Source: Symbiodinium natans
Lineage: Eukaryota > Sar > Dinophyceae > Suessiales > Symbiodiniaceae
Reading direction: 5' to 3'
DNA length: 64,000 bases
Assembly (NCBI GenBank): GCA_905221605.1
Contig: CAJNDS010001002.1
Span: 341,337 to 405,336, forward strand
Every line of letters starts with the position of its first letter. The first letter of the stretch is position 1. The notes beneath the pieces are model-generated. The model was not told the origin of the DNA. It searched no databases and saw only the letters and a program-made list of their open reading frames with translations. The position numbers and the translations under genes are program-made. Shown one piece after another: positions 33,331 to 47,400 of this stretch.

Positions 33331-35474
33331 TGTATTGGGATGTTCCCCCTTATACGAACAGGCCTTCATAGCGATTATGGTACCCCCTATTTCAATCCAC
33401 ATTAATACCTAACAGGGTGTCCTAATCAGGCACGACGCGGTACAAAACTCGATGTTCATTGATTTTGACCCCGTCTCCGGCCTAGGGGTATTGAAATCGA
33501 TTAGTTAAACTGAGTCGCTGCTCGTTGGGCCTCATTTAGGCTTCAGATTCGGGGTGTTTTGGGGAGCTTGGGGTTTCAGATTCCATTCTGCCTGCCTGTC
33601 TCCTTTTTACCGCTGTTTGCCAAGCAATCAGGTCTCACGCAGCTAACTCGTCCCGGGTCGATCACATATTGTGATATGGAAAACTAACATCCTTTGCCCG
33701 CCTCTGGCTGACAGCGAACGCCGTGCGCACTTTTCCTTCGGTCCTTATGCAAAAAACCTCTTTCAAAAATTGCTCTTCAATTGAAACTGCTATGCACTTG
33801 GCTTCGCGCTTGCCAGGGGCGAGCTAGTTGTCAGTGGAATGGCTGCAATAGCGGGACGCCCTAGAACGTCCTTTCGCAAGTACTGCAACGTACTGGCGTT
33901 GAGCTGCCATAGGATGCGTGTTTAGGCTCTGATCTGTCTCCAGCTTGCCTACGATGTTCTGTGCCATTATCCTTTGCCCCGCTTAAACGAGGAAGGGTGC
34001 CAGCGACGCGCGCAGCACATCCTGCCAAGCCAACAGCAGGCATGCCATCAGCCCTTGATCATGCTTTGATCGTGCTGCAAACCAAGGCCTGGAACTGGTC
34101 AACGGCCGTGGGGCCAGCGTTATCTACCTTCCGAACTCACTGCACGAGGCTTCACAGCACTCACCATCAAGTGTCCGCCAGGCTCTCTGTGCACCGGGGC
34201 GCTGCTGAAACGAAACAAGGAGCAGAACGGAGCAGAACCGGAGCAGAACCGGCCCGGCCTTGAGCGTCACTTGACAGGAGCTCGCCGCTAATGCCTAAGA
34301 CACGACAGATCACAAAACAGCGCTCACATACGCCACTCCGCAGGCCATCTTCATGGCGTATATCCAGGGACAGCCGGTGACAGCCGTGTCTTAATGAGTT
34401 GCATGCACAGCGAATCAAGACCCTTCCACGATCTTCTGGGTGGCTGAGCCATGATCACCTCAAGCAAAAACCAGACTCCGGCAGGAGCCTGTGTTGGGCC
34501 AGCCTCCGGAGCAAGCTCTCAGATGCTGGGGACATCTTCATCTTTGGCGGAATACATACGACATACAGCTTGACTCCAAAGAAAACAGCGACCGGTCGGG
34601 ATGGATTGGCGCTGTGAGACTCAATCCATTCTGGCCTGCCGTGCATAGAAGTAAAACTTCATGCTCTGGCCGACCGTGCCACTCGCTATGACCTTGGCAG
34701 CGGATCACGCGCATAGCATGCAGCATGAACAACAATGGACATCTTGCAGCCTAGCCCCATCGTTCGGGAAGCAAATTCGCATGAGTCTCCCTCAGGGTCT
34801 GACAAAGATGCCTCGTGGTCTCAGGGCCTCGGCAACTGAAGGGATGAGAGGCTCACACCATGCAGTGAGGCTGCCTTGCCGACGCACCCCAAGACCACTT
34901 CGAGAAGATTTGCAACACCACCGCGGTTCTGCAGTTCGGCGCCCTGCATCTTTCAAAAGGACTTTACAGGGTCAGAGGCCTTCAAACCTGATATAACTTG
35001 ATGCTATACCGCAACAAGGCTAAGCCGAAAAGCGTCGGCTTCGTGGAGAAGACCAAGGTTGGAGGTGCGATTTGTGCTGCAGTCTGACTTCGATACCTCT
35101 GTCCCGGCACCCCAATTTCCCAACTGCCCTTCGAATGAAAACCTGCAACGACACACCCACAAAAAAACCAAGAAGCAAGCCAAAAAGATCCAAAAAGCTC
35201 GTCAGACCCTAGGAAACCCTGTTCTGAGCACGGCCCCCGTAGCGCCCTAAGCACCTACTCGGAGCATCTTAAACCACAAAGTCCGACAAAGCCCGCATCG
35301 GGTGCGGGGAGTTCGTCTGGGTCCGAGACAGCCTCGACGGCGCCTGTGTTCGACGCGCTGCCGGGCCTTAAGTCGGAATCATCTAAGGACCTCTCAAAAA
35401 CCTCAACCGCTTAAAAAAAAATAATAAAAAAAAACAACAAACAAACAGCCCGCACCTCATGGGCCAGTTCAACA

Positions 35475-38400
35475 CCGGAAGCTGCGGCAACTGCGACCAC
35501 CGCGCCTGGCGAGAGGACGTGACCCAAGGTGACTCCCCAGGTGACGCTTTGAGACTCTTGTGCAGGTGCAGGAAACGTTAGTTAGGAACCGGGACCCGCC
35601 TGAAAGCTGTTGCCGTCCATGGAGGCGTCCATGGCCAGGCTGAACTCGGGGGGAGCTGCGGGCGGCGCAGCGACCGGAACCTGATGCTGCCATTCTCAGC
35701 TCAGGAACCCCAAAAGGAACCTGGACTCTTACAGAGACTCTTCGGGGTTTTTAAAGGGGGGCGGCTCTTTCAAGAGTCATGCGCTGCAAGCCTCGGATCC
35801 GAGGCCGCCAAGCAGGTCCTGTCACAGAGGCGGAACGTGATCACGCAAGTTCAAGTATCTCCTCCTCTTCTACCTACTCCTCTTCTACCTACTTGACATA
35901 CCCACATGTCAATCTGAGCGGCTTGCAAGTGACCCGGTCCTCCATGCCGAGGAGATCACCGCCGCTGCTAGGGGAGGATTTGGGCGCCGTCTCGCCAGGT
36001 GCCAGTTTGAGAGGAGTTGAGGTTAAGGGGCAAAGCTCAGAGGATCAACCCTTCCACGTTCCATGGCCTGCACGGGTGCAGGGACGTCGTCCAGGAGCCC
36101 TCGCGAATACAAACGCATGTCAGGCATCTCTGCCACAGGCACTAAATCAAGTGGCACGATACTCACTTTCCATGCTCTACAGCAGTATATACAATACATA
36201 TACCGTAGTGTAATACTTCAGTACCATGCCATGTTGTGACGCACTCCTCCTCCAAGGAGGTCCGCCGATTCCGCGGGCGCTGGAGAGGCGAAGTCAGGAA
36301 GCATCTGCACTTTCGCGGCTGTGAGGGCAGGGCACAGCCAAGGGCAGCGCAGACGGACATGAAGTTCCCGGCCTCAGGAGGGGCGGCCGCTTGCCCATTC
36401 ACCTCAGAGCTTCCCGAAGTGTCGGGAACGAGGAAATGTCGGGAAGGAGCGCAGGATGTTTTAGGCTATTCAGAGTTCGCTGCTCAGGACTAAGATGGTC
36501 TGAAACCACAGCCTTCTCCAGCCTCACGGGCCCGGGCTCTAGACGGCTGCGTCGGCGTCGGGGGCATCTCCATGCCCTAACGGGGCCCAAACTTGCAACT
36601 CTCCATAGCTCTGCCAGATCTCAGTTCTCTGCCCTACCTCGGGCAGCGCCGGCGGCTGCATCTTCATGGCTACGAAGGGGCTCCCGCTCACCTGCTGCTG
36701 TGAAACGGAACCCTGCATCCAGCCTTGGCACAGCCCTGCATGCTCTGGCGCATTTTTTTCTGCAAGAGGCCGCCGACCCTCGAAGCATTCTCCAACCTTC
36801 CCCAAATTTGGTCTTCGCCTTTACTACTAGACTTGCCCACTACTTGCCCCAAGCACCCAAAGCATCCCTAAACCATCCTAAGCCCATCGCTAATCCCATG
36901 CGCCTGGATGAACTTGGAGGCTGGCTGCTTGTAGACCGTGCTAAGCCTGGGCTCAGAGGGTCCTTTTTTCGGAAATGCCTTGCGCTTGCTCTTGCGGCTT
37001 TCTGGCGAAATTGTTTCTTTGTGGGCTCCCAGAAAGGTCAGTTGGGTGGGGAGACGCCGTCGCCTTGGCCCTTGCTTGTCCAATGGGCATTGAGGAGGAT
37101 CGGGTCTTTTACATAAATCGAAGAGGCTTCGAAGGCTTCGAAGTTAATCTCAGAACTCATCTTTCCGATCCCAGGAGTTTTTTGGCATCCCTGGAATCCC
37201 TGGAATCCGAGGGCCCGGGCGAGTTGAACTCGTCGAAGACTCTATCCCGCAGGTCGACGTCCATCTCAGGGGCTCACAGGGGGGTTCACTGAGTCAGGGA
37301 GGATGCCCTCTGCCCCAGAACCACTGACCGCTGTGCGTGCTTAAATCAGTGCTGCACACCGTGTCTGCATGCAGTGTTCGTTCAGGTAAAGCGCATGTCT
37401 TGGCTGCACAAGGCAACAGCAATCACTGCACCAGACGCAGTGTGGGGGCCTCCTCCTGGAACTCCTCGACCACCTCCTTGGGTGCGCAGATGACGCGCCT
37501 GGCCTCCTCGGGAGAGACCTGCAGCAGCCTCCACGGTTTTGGTGATGCTTTGCTCCACTCCCCAAATTTCACGCATACAGGAACACACAAGCTTCACGCG
37601 CACGTTCTGCCTGTAATACAGAAGAGCTCTATCTCGAACATCCGGATGCGCACATTCCTGGATCGCCTGATGTGTGCCGGGTTTGTGAGCGCACCTCCGC
37701 ATCTCTTGGCATCCCTATTCAGGTAGAGCCTTCTGCATCAGGCAGCCCAGCATCTTCTGCACTTCCGGCGGACGACAGAAGAACAGCTTCACCTGACGTG
37801 GGGTCCTATGCACTGCGCCACTCCCTCAGTACAGAAAGCTCCACTCCACTCTGGGAGCACGGCAGCGGCTGTTAGCATCTCCAGCTGAACAGCCCCAGAC
37901 TCCTCTGCTTTCACTGCATGGCGGGGAGGGGGGGGCTTTTGGCAACCACAAGGTGCACGGGGCGCTTGTGGCACTTGCATCGCTCTCCTCCGTGAAGCTG
38001 TCGATCATGGGCTCTAACAAGTAAGGCGCATCCTCGGAAAGGTCTTCGGGCAGCACGAACATCAGACGCATCAGACACCAACACCCTGGTCTCTCGGTGC
38101 TTCTGCAGGCCTCGATGAGCAGGCCATACTCACCAAGGATCCAGAGCAAAGCCTCAACGGCCGAGTGATGTGGCTGTGACCCGAAACCAAAATGCTGGGC
38201 AGGGGTCAGAGTCTAGACTCTGGGCCGCGAACGCTCTTGCCATCGGGTTCCGTCACTATTCTCAGGCACTTCCTTGCATTGTTGACGTGCATGTCGGGAT
38301 GACAGTCCATACTGACCCTCATTCATGCTTTGTGTTAATGGGTAAAAGGGCCAACAAACCTTCACTGGCAGAGGCCCAGGCTGCACAGCACCGGAGGCCT

Positions 38401-41400
38401 GTTGGAATTGCTCAGGGTACCTGGCTCTGTTCTGGTCAGGGCTTCCGGCTTCGGGCTCTTTGTGGTTCTAGGGTTCAGGGACTGTTCTGAGTTCAGGGCT
38501 CTTTGAACCAGAAACAGCCAGAACCTGATAGGCGCACTTCCTGACCAAGTCCTTCATGACCACAGCTGCTTCAGTGCAGACCTGAGGCTCTAACTTTTTC
38601 AAAACTTAAATTGGTACACAGCCCCAGGTATGGATGAAAATCAACGGACAGGCTCAGCAATCTGTGGTGCCGGACATAGTCGATGTCTAGCTCTAAGAGA
38701 CCAGTCAACGAAGTGACGATCATCTCGGAGGTCGAGGGCACGTGCACCTGAGGACCGCGACACATCGGTCAGAGCTACGAGATGAGATGTCAGAATCAGA
38801 AAAAATTCACCACAGGCCCGGCACCGCGATCTTGCCTATTGCCCGAATCGCTCTGCGTGCAATCTCCGCATCCACATCAGTGACATACCTGTGAGGATTG
38901 TCTGCAAAGAGGCACAACAGGGGGAAGGCTGATCTCCAAACGAGCCAAGCCAAGAAAAGCCCCAAGAATGCTGTGCTCTTGCTGCCGAGCAAGGTGCTCG
39001 CTGAGCTCGGTCACGACATGCTCGGCACCTCGTGTCTTGTAAGTGCAGAGAATGTCATCCGCTCAAGGACACGATCTGCAGGAACTCTGACCTGCGGTCA
39101 GAACTTGCCACCGGGGCCCACGCTATTGAAGTCTGCTAGCATGGTGAGAATGTCTATCTTCACCTGCTTGATGTACCTCCGGATTCACCACGGACATAAT
39201 GCCAGGCCAGTTGACATAGCAATGCCACCCTAAAGAAGCTGCACAAGTATAAACGGTAAAATTCCACAATGAGCCCCTTCAAGGCAATATCGCAGCTTTG
39301 GGTTAGCCGTCGGCTCTCTGGAAGTGTCTTCACTGAGGCACGAAGGCTCGTTGTAGCGGCAGAAAAACTGCTTGAAGTCTCCCGCGAAAACCTGCATGGA
39401 CATGTTCAGGCGGGATGATGTTCTATGAAACACTCCGCAGCCAATAAGCCATCAACTGGAGAAGTGTATGCTGCCTCACTACGAAAAGGGTGCTGGCCGT
39501 GCTGCTCTCATTTTTGCCCCCCAGGCATGACTTGTCCTTTCAAAGAGTTGTTTGGGAACGGAATGGTGCAAACGGGCTCTTCACAAGGCCCATTCGAGCT
39601 CAAAATGGGTGGCAGGCTCGGAATCCTCTCCGAGCCCGCCTGTGCGCATATGGCACCCAAACGGACTGTACACTTCCCTCCACGCTGAAACCGCGGAGCA
39701 GTGTCGGTCGCGCTGCTTCTGTCAGCTCCAAACACCTGATGCTCGACCAGGGACCCTCCAGAACTTTCAAGAACTCTCTAGAACGTCTTATGAAAATGGA
39801 AGGGGGGCGCAGCCGAAGCGCTTCGAGTACCACTCTCCAGGGCCAACAAGGCCGGGAAGAGCTTGGTGAGTGGGTCTCTCAAAACGGCGCCCCCTTAGTA
39901 ACAAAGCCATGGGAAAATCGAAGTGCAAGCGCTCCACCCATGAAAGGAAAGTCTCTCCTATTTAGGGCAAGTCACTACAGGCGGGCGGTCTTCGGGTACG
40001 CCTGCGGGCCGCAGCAACTGTCACGCCACTTTCTTGTTTTGTTGGGAGCGGGATTCCCAGCCTTGATGGCAGTCCGAACCGCCAGATCCGCCATGATCTC
40101 CTCGCTGCCACCGTAGACCTCTTGCTGCCAAGGGGTGAATGGATGACCCCACCAGAAGAGGAGAGGAATTCATGACCAGTTAAAAGCCGAGTCTCTGCAG
40201 GGATCTTGTACATCCTTTCAAACTCACAGTAAAAGTTGTCTCACAACGATGATCTGAAGAATGAGGCTTGCTAACGGAGTCTCTTGAACTTCTTGGATGT
40301 CTAGTGTCCTGGAGAAGACCTCCACAGCACGGCCCATGGCACCCTGTGTCACGCCACGTCCTCCGAAGACCTGCCACGCATCACTTGCGTGGGCATCACG
40401 GTTGATGGGCTGACGGAGATACATGGCATGTGCTCTGTTGTACTGTGCGTTGCCGGTGTAAAAAGTTCAAAACATCTGACCTGGCCTGCACCGCGTTGTC
40501 GCAAACCATGTGGTTCATCCGAGTCGTCTGATACCTTGGCCACCCAGCGAAATGCCGGAATGCCAGCCGCAGAAAAGTTTGAGGCTATGCACTGGTAGGC
40601 TTAGAACTTAGAACCCACTAAGCATCCAAAAGCACAGGCCAAAGCGGCTTCAGCAGAGCGATGCGAGCTCCAATATCCGCACCCTGGGTTCCCACGTGGC
40701 ACATGTTGTAGGTGATATCCCACCTCAGAGCGCAGATGATGCAGATGTGGTGAGCAAAGGTCCCGGTTGCACCAAACCTGCACCGATGCCGGGAGGTGCC
40801 CTGCAAAAAAAAGGCCAGGGCACAGCATCTGGGTGCAGGTCTCGATGCCTGCGAACATCTGGGCCAGCTTCCTCATCTCTTCCGGCACAGGAGACTTTCA
40901 TGGTCGCATTCTATACGAGACCGTACAAACGGTGATGCCACAGCCAGTCAGAACTTCCAAACTTGGAAGACGCCGCTTCTTAATGCACACCATGCTTCTC
41001 ACGAATGACCGCCTGCTCAATGAGGGGCTTGCCAAAGACCTGAGCATCTCCCCCAAACCCCAAATTGGCCTAAGCCCTCAGCCAAACGTGCAGGCCTTGC
41101 GCTGCATGGCCCACTTGAAGGTCTCCTCCGTGGCAATTCGCGCCCGAGCGATGCACACGACCGTGATCATCCATCCTCGGTGGGCTTCCTCATCGCCCCC
41201 GGGCACTGAGACCCGAAGTCCCTACTTGCCAGGTGAACACGCCACAGCATCAGCATGCTGGCTTGCTTGCATATTGTTCTACCTGCAAGTACCGGTGCTC
41301 TTCCCTCCCGTTGCCCATGGCACACTTGGCCGACACGGGCGCAACTGCATAGGGCGTTTTTCAGCAAGGCGTTCACAACAAAGAGCTGCCAAGAGTCGCT

Positions 41401-44400
41401 CATGGTTGAAGTTGGACATGATGATCTGGAAGCCCTCCGCTTGTTTAAAGGTTTGTGGCAATGGAATTGCGTACTTCCACCATTTCTGCCGGTCGTGAGC
41501 CCTTGCTGGCCTTGTTCTCCCCCTTGATGATATACTTCTTTGGGACGATGCAGTTCTCATACGTCACGTAGGCGGTGCCAGCCGAGCTGGAGTACTTGGT
41601 CTTCATGACCCTGGGCAGCAAAACTCAATTTTGCAACTCAATTGCAAAAAGGAGGAGAGAGGCTCGAAAGGCCCGGCTCAGGAGAAGATTTCCTTCGAGC
41701 GTCTTGGTCTGCACCGCATCGGAGCGGGGGATCAGCATCATGGAGATGCCTCCGGCACCTGCCTTGCCCGTGCGCACCGCCGTCACGAACCAGTCCGCAT
41801 ACATGCCGCCTCTTGACTTTGGTTGTTGGGCACATTGTTGGCTGTTGGCCTTGAGTTCTTTGTTTGGGATTGGGACAGTTGACAGCGTTTGCGTTTGGGA
41901 GGGTATGTGCCTACGGGCCAAAACAACCTGTGTGCCGAGCATGCGTCGGGTTGCAGCGAGCGAAAGCCCCAGACCACGGCTTCTTGTCTCGATCTTTCGA
42001 GCTCTTGGATCTAAACCGAACGGAATGACTCACTGGCAGGTCACGGCAACTCATCACTGCTTCTGTCGGCGCCAAATTGCTCGTTTGAAAGAACTGCGGT
42101 GCAAAAATGGAACCACAAGCGATGCCCTCTAACGCAGTATGCCTCAGAGCACAACAGGAACTCAACCCATTGAGCACGCCTGTGATCCACTTCTTGGTGC
42201 CGTTCACGATGTAGTTCTCACCCGAGGCATCGAGCACTGCCGTGGTCCGAAGTCCGGCCACGTCGGAACCAGCGAAGGCCTGCGGAAGGACAGCTTCGCG
42301 CAGGGTTCTAAATTGGTTTGTCTGCTTTGACAATGCAGCGTTTCCTGATAAACGCAGGTTTGGCATGCCCGCAGTCGCTACGACAGTATCATCAGGTCTT
42401 GTAGCCCGGTTCAGGCGGCCTCGGTAATGGACAGGACGACCGTCTGCTCCCCCTTGACGATCGCCGGCACCACCTGCACCAGCCAAAGGAGAGACCAAAC
42501 CCCAGCTGAAAAAACAGCCGGAAGAACTGCTCGGCGCCTCTTTCTTCATCCAGTCTGAGCCATATTTGAGCAGCACCTGGTTGAGGTTTTTGTAGCAACA
42601 GCTTCTGATACTTGTAAGTGGTGCGATGACACAGGGGAATCACAAGGCGCCCTTCGCTTTCAATAGCCGACGGCACTGGCAGACCAATGGACACCGCACC
42701 GTCGAGGCCGTCCTCACCAGTTGTGTTTTGTTGGGGGCTTCTCCCGCTCTTTCACTGCTTTTTTAAATTTGGTGGGCTTTGGTTTGGGGAGTTTAGGGTC
42801 ACACGATCTTTGACGTTTTGAGCTTCTGCCTGTGCATTCGTCACGATTGCATTTCGACTTTGGCATGCGCATTTCTGCAACCGCGGCTTGGGGAGAGCCT
42901 CCAACCCAGTGGCAAGAGCCTTCCGAACCCAGGACACTAATTAATACCTGGCTTTGTCCGGGAAACCCAAAGCAAGACAACCAACAAAACAACCGAAACA
43001 TCAAGTAAGCATCCGTAAGCCAAGGGCAAGACTCTCATGTGTTTTTTCTGTCCTCGTAGCCTGGGCACATGGCACGGCACCGCTCCTCCTGCACCACCTC
43101 ACGGTTGCCAAGGAAAGAGTCAGGGTTCCGGGCTCGATTCAAGAATACTGTAGCGGCTTATGGCTTGGATGTAGTCTTTGGGCCCTTCAGGCTTTCGGCC
43201 TCTAGGCTTTCAGGCATCAAGGTTTTGAGCAGATTTCCTGGCAAGTTCGAAAGGCAGCATCGAGCTGAAATATCACACTCCAACCCCCAGCTCCCCACGC
43301 ATCCCACGCCCGCCAGTTCGTGGAAGTAGGTAAACTCCTCCGGCTTGACAACTCCGCCGCAGAGGCTCGATGGGATCTTCCTGAGAAACTTCAACGACGC
43401 CTTTCAGATCTCAATGCTTCGAGGTTGGAGTTCGAGGCGGAGCTTTATAAGCTGCAAGGGAATTTGTTTGCATCCGATTTGCCGTGGTGACTGTTGTGGT
43501 TCCTTGCTGCGAGACGCCGAGGCCTCTGAAACCCCTCCGCCTTGCACTCAAGTGTTCCGAAAAGTTGAGAACTTCGTTAGATCATGTTAGATCCACGAGC
43601 TTGGAGTGTCTAGTGTCTCGAGAGTCCCGGCAATCCCGGCTGCCAGGCGTCAGGTGCTCACCAGGGCCTTGCACCATAGCAATGATGCCAAGGTCGCCCA
43701 TGCGCTTTCGCATCTCCTGCGGCATTGACATGTTCTGAATGTTCATATAGATGTGCGTTAATATACGAGTTTACTTTATCTTAGCATCTTAGAATCTTCG
43801 TATCGGAGTATTTGAGAATCTGAATATCTTAGTATCTTAGTATCATGGTATCCTAGTAGCTTAGTATCTTAGTATCCTAGAATCTCAGTATCTTGGTATC
43901 GTAGTATCTTAGTATCTTAGAATCTTTGTATCTTAGTATCTTAGTATCTTAGTATCTTAGTATCTTAGTATCTTAGTATACTATATCAGTATTGTTTTAT
44001 TCTTCGAGTACATTATCATACTAGTTTGTGCCGACGGGTCAATTACCGTCGTGCGTTTTGCACACTTTTGACTGCGGTTGGTTGGGGGTTTGGGGGGGTG
44101 GTGGAAGGGTGGGGGGGGTTTGGTTGCGCCTTGGTTGTCGCAGCTTCCAACCATTCCTAACTGGCCACTCGAACACTACCGCCTGTTAACCCCATTCCTT
44201 CTGTTCCTGAACCTGGAGCCTTAGCCACTTTGGGCTTGGGGGGGGAGTGGGGGGGGTGGGGGGGGGAGTGGGGGGTCGGGGGTCGGGGGGGTGGGGGGTG
44301 GGGGGGGGTGGGGGGTGGGGGGGGGGGTCATAATAGCGTCGGTTCTTCTTGAGTGTCCACGTGTAACTGCGACGCATGCATGCACAACAGTTTGTCAAGT

Positions 44401-47400
44401 CCAGGTATTTTCTCCCTTAAGGTGAAAGTGGCTACGCCAGATCTTATCAATTATCAATGGAGATGGGAGAATTGCTTTCCAGCACGGGCCATTACTTGGC
44501 CAGTTTGTGACCAGACGGACGTGCGCCAAACAAGCTTTCCAGTGCCATTCTTAACTCCTGAATTCTTGCCCTGCCTTCCTCTAGCCCGGCAGAAGACACT
44601 CGTCAATCCTATACTCAGACCCCTGAACCCTAAACCTCAAACCCCCCAAGGGGCCGACCAGCACAAATCCCTTAGCTCTTCACCAAAGTCCCTGAAGCCT
44701 GCTGCCCCCCCCCACCCCCCCGTTTCCTGGTGCTTCGCATACGGCCAAGAAGAACCGTGGACCGCAAAGCATTCAGGGAAGGTGTAAGCCCTATTCCCAT
44801 TAGCCCAAATTTTTACGATATTGCTTAACAGGCAGCAGCGTTTTGCATTGAAGTTGCGCATGCAAGCGAAATAACACCAAAAAAACGCAAACATGGGGGT
44901 TTTTCGAAAAACCACGTTTTTGCACCGTGAAACCACGAAAACATCGGCATACGCAGTGTTTTCGGCCTGCGAGCCACCTTCAAAACAAGACACGAAAAAA
45001 AGGCATGCGCGATCACCGAAAGTACCACGCCTGCCATGGTTTTCACAAAATGGCCTCTGAAACTTGCACTTTTTTTGGACAAAAACCACGTTCAAAATCG
45101 TGCTCCCGCCTCGGCCAAATGCTTATTTGCAAAAAAACGCACGACGGTTAACGCCCCGTGCGGTAGTTTGTAGACGAAGCGACGACGCGTCGACTGTGCG
45201 GTGTGGTCTCGGTCTCTCCTTGCTGGGCGCTGTTGACTTCACCTCGCATTCCAGGGCTTCCTCCATCGCCTCGCCGCAGAAAAACTTCCGCGCGGCCAGG
45301 CGCAGCTTCACGTGAGACCTGGGTTTAGGGTTTAGGGTTTAGGGTTTAGGGTTTAGGGTTTAGGGTTGAGGGTTGAGGGTTGAGGGTTTAGGGTTTAGGG
45401 TTTAGGGTTTATAGTGATGGGAAACAGCAGAAAGCCCAGAGCAGGACAGGGAGGCAAGGGAAGCCAGGGAGGCAGCCTTAAGGCCAAACATGTCCAGGTG
45501 GCTCATCGAAGTAGGGACTCTTGAAGCCCTGCATGTAGCTCGGCTCAGCAAAAGGAACTTTGCCTTGGTTGACCCCGAAACGCCCCCAAAGGGTACCCAA
45601 CCGCCCCAGACGCTCCCAAGCACCCCCAAGCACTCGCACCCCCAAGCACCCCCAAGCACCCGCACCCCCAAACACCCAAGCACCCCCAAACACCCCCAAG
45701 CACCCCCAAACACCCCCAAGCGACCAGAAACACCCCAAACACCCCCAAAGACCCCAAACACTCCCAAGCATCCTCGACCAAGGTACTAACCTCGGTCACA
45801 CGCTCGGCTGCCTGATCGAGGTGAAACGGCGAAGGGCAAGAGGCTCATCGCTTCCAGCGTGTCCAGCTACGATTTGAAGACGGCCACAGAAGCGCTGCAT
45901 CAGAGCTCAGAAACGCTACCCCAATAAAACCCTCCAACGAACCCTCAGGCTTTTGCATCCTGGCGCATCCTGGCGCGAAGCCATGCGAAGCCATGCGAAG
46001 CCTATAAAGCCTATCAGAATCATCTCGGGGGCCTGCTTGGGAGCGGGGCCGGCATCTGCCAAGCGGCCCTTCTTGAGACGCTGGTACCTTGGGATCCCAT
46101 CCATTCGGGCTGTGAAGCGTTGTGTTCTGGTTTCGAGTTCTCCTTCATTACACTTTCACTGCTTAAACAGACTTTCTGAACCTTACACCATTGCACCCTG
46201 CGAACCACCTTGCGCCTCGGCCTGCAATCTGCAGGCGCAAGCATTCCAAGCGTACCATTCGTCACGCGCACTAAGCAGCCAGCTTCCAAACCCGCTTGGG
46301 CCATGCACTTCCGCCACTGTGTGGCACGCACAGGACCCTTTCTGCTCTTGGGGCCATGCATTGCTTCTGGCACAGGCAGTGCTACGAGCGTTCCTTTGCA
46401 CGATGCTTGCAAGAGCTACATCTCTCGAGGCGAGAGGCTTGTCCAAGACTTCAAGACGATGAAGTCCGAAGAAGTCCTCGGTCGCGTCCTCGAAGCTGCA
46501 AGGGGTGCACACACATACCAGCGCACCGGGGATTTCAAGCATGAGCTCAAGCCTTTCAAGCAATCATCTCTGTCTTCACTATCCGATTCACCGGTACACG
46601 CAGTACACTCGCTGCCGGATCGCTCTGCTGTGCCGCACCTTGCCGGCGTACTCCAGAAGGATCTGGGTGCCGCCGGGATGAACTCCGGCGAACTTCGTGA
46701 CATCGTACCTTGGACAACTTGCACTTGGCACCCTATCTCCTGGGCTGCTGCTTTCAGAAAACACCTGGCTCCATTTCTTCACAGGGTCTCAACCAGAAGT
46801 CCTGTTCCTTTAGCCTTTACAGTGGCGGTCCGGTCAGCGGCAAGGAACACGTCTCCGTCCACGATGATCCAAGCATCGTCGCCCTTGTTATGCTTGGCAA
46901 CTTCCTCGCGCGTGATGCTGGCCGACATGCCGACGGGAGAAAGTGTGGCTGGCGCGTGAGATTTTGTACTCCTGGCTTGGGCAGAAATGGCAGCAGAGAG
47001 TTAGAATAGGTCATGAACGGAACTTGTACCGGATCACAGTTCCAGCTCCCCTCTTGAGGCTAGAGTACATTGCTGCCTCGGGTGACCTCGGCAGTGTGTG
47101 TACAACTGTCGGTTCAGTCCCTTCAATTCAATTCCGAGATCAAAGCTTCGACTTGAAGCCATGAACTTTCCGAGCGTAGTCCCTCGGAGTTCTGCACAAA
47201 GCGTGGAGGCCTCAATCTGACGCTGGCCACGCGTGAGCAGCGCGTGGATGTGAACCAGGACCTGCAGTTTCACCGCGCCTCATATGGAAGCACCGTGTGA
47301 CGTAAGTAGATCCCAACCCAACTCAACCAAAAAGCCCCAAAAGGCAAAGGAGATGGTGATGCAAAAAGGGGATCGTGTTGCCAAAGCAATGCTCTTCCTT

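Larger units (their letters stand above)
26538..35470. other. Poorly resolved region between AP-4 beta and the light-harvesting gene
   Basis: I find no gene I can name across about 8.9 kb. It may hold the C-terminal ear exons of AP-4 beta and further introns, since the last AP-4 beta block I can support is near 35475. Coding-like but unassigned minus-strand blocks occur at 32708-32481 and 30835-30205 (listed separately). Telomere-like CCCTAAA words lie at 33117-33149, GGGTTTAGGG words at 33303-33330, a GATGCTAC repeat at 32330-32412, and A-rich DNA at 35412-35445. The 198-aa plus-strand frame at 27838 and the 167-aa minus-strand frame at 28694-28191 have no recognisable motif. Confidence 0.5.

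Noticed and set aside
36391-37116. 241-aa plus-strand frame
   Set aside because: It overlaps AP-4 beta exon 36946-36904 and hinge blocks on the opposite strand and shows no family features.
40767-41498. 243-aa plus-strand frame
   Set aside because: It is antisense to four dehydrogenase exons.
45478-45877. Plus- and minus-strand frames rich in Pro/His/Lys or Gly/Val/Trp
   Set aside because: They are readings of the CACCCCCAAG minisatellite in a dehydrogenase intron; only 45563-45503 on the minus strand is a real exon.
46210-46959. 249-aa plus-strand frame
   Set aside because: It is antisense to the cytochrome b5 exons, which have clear heme-ligand motifs.
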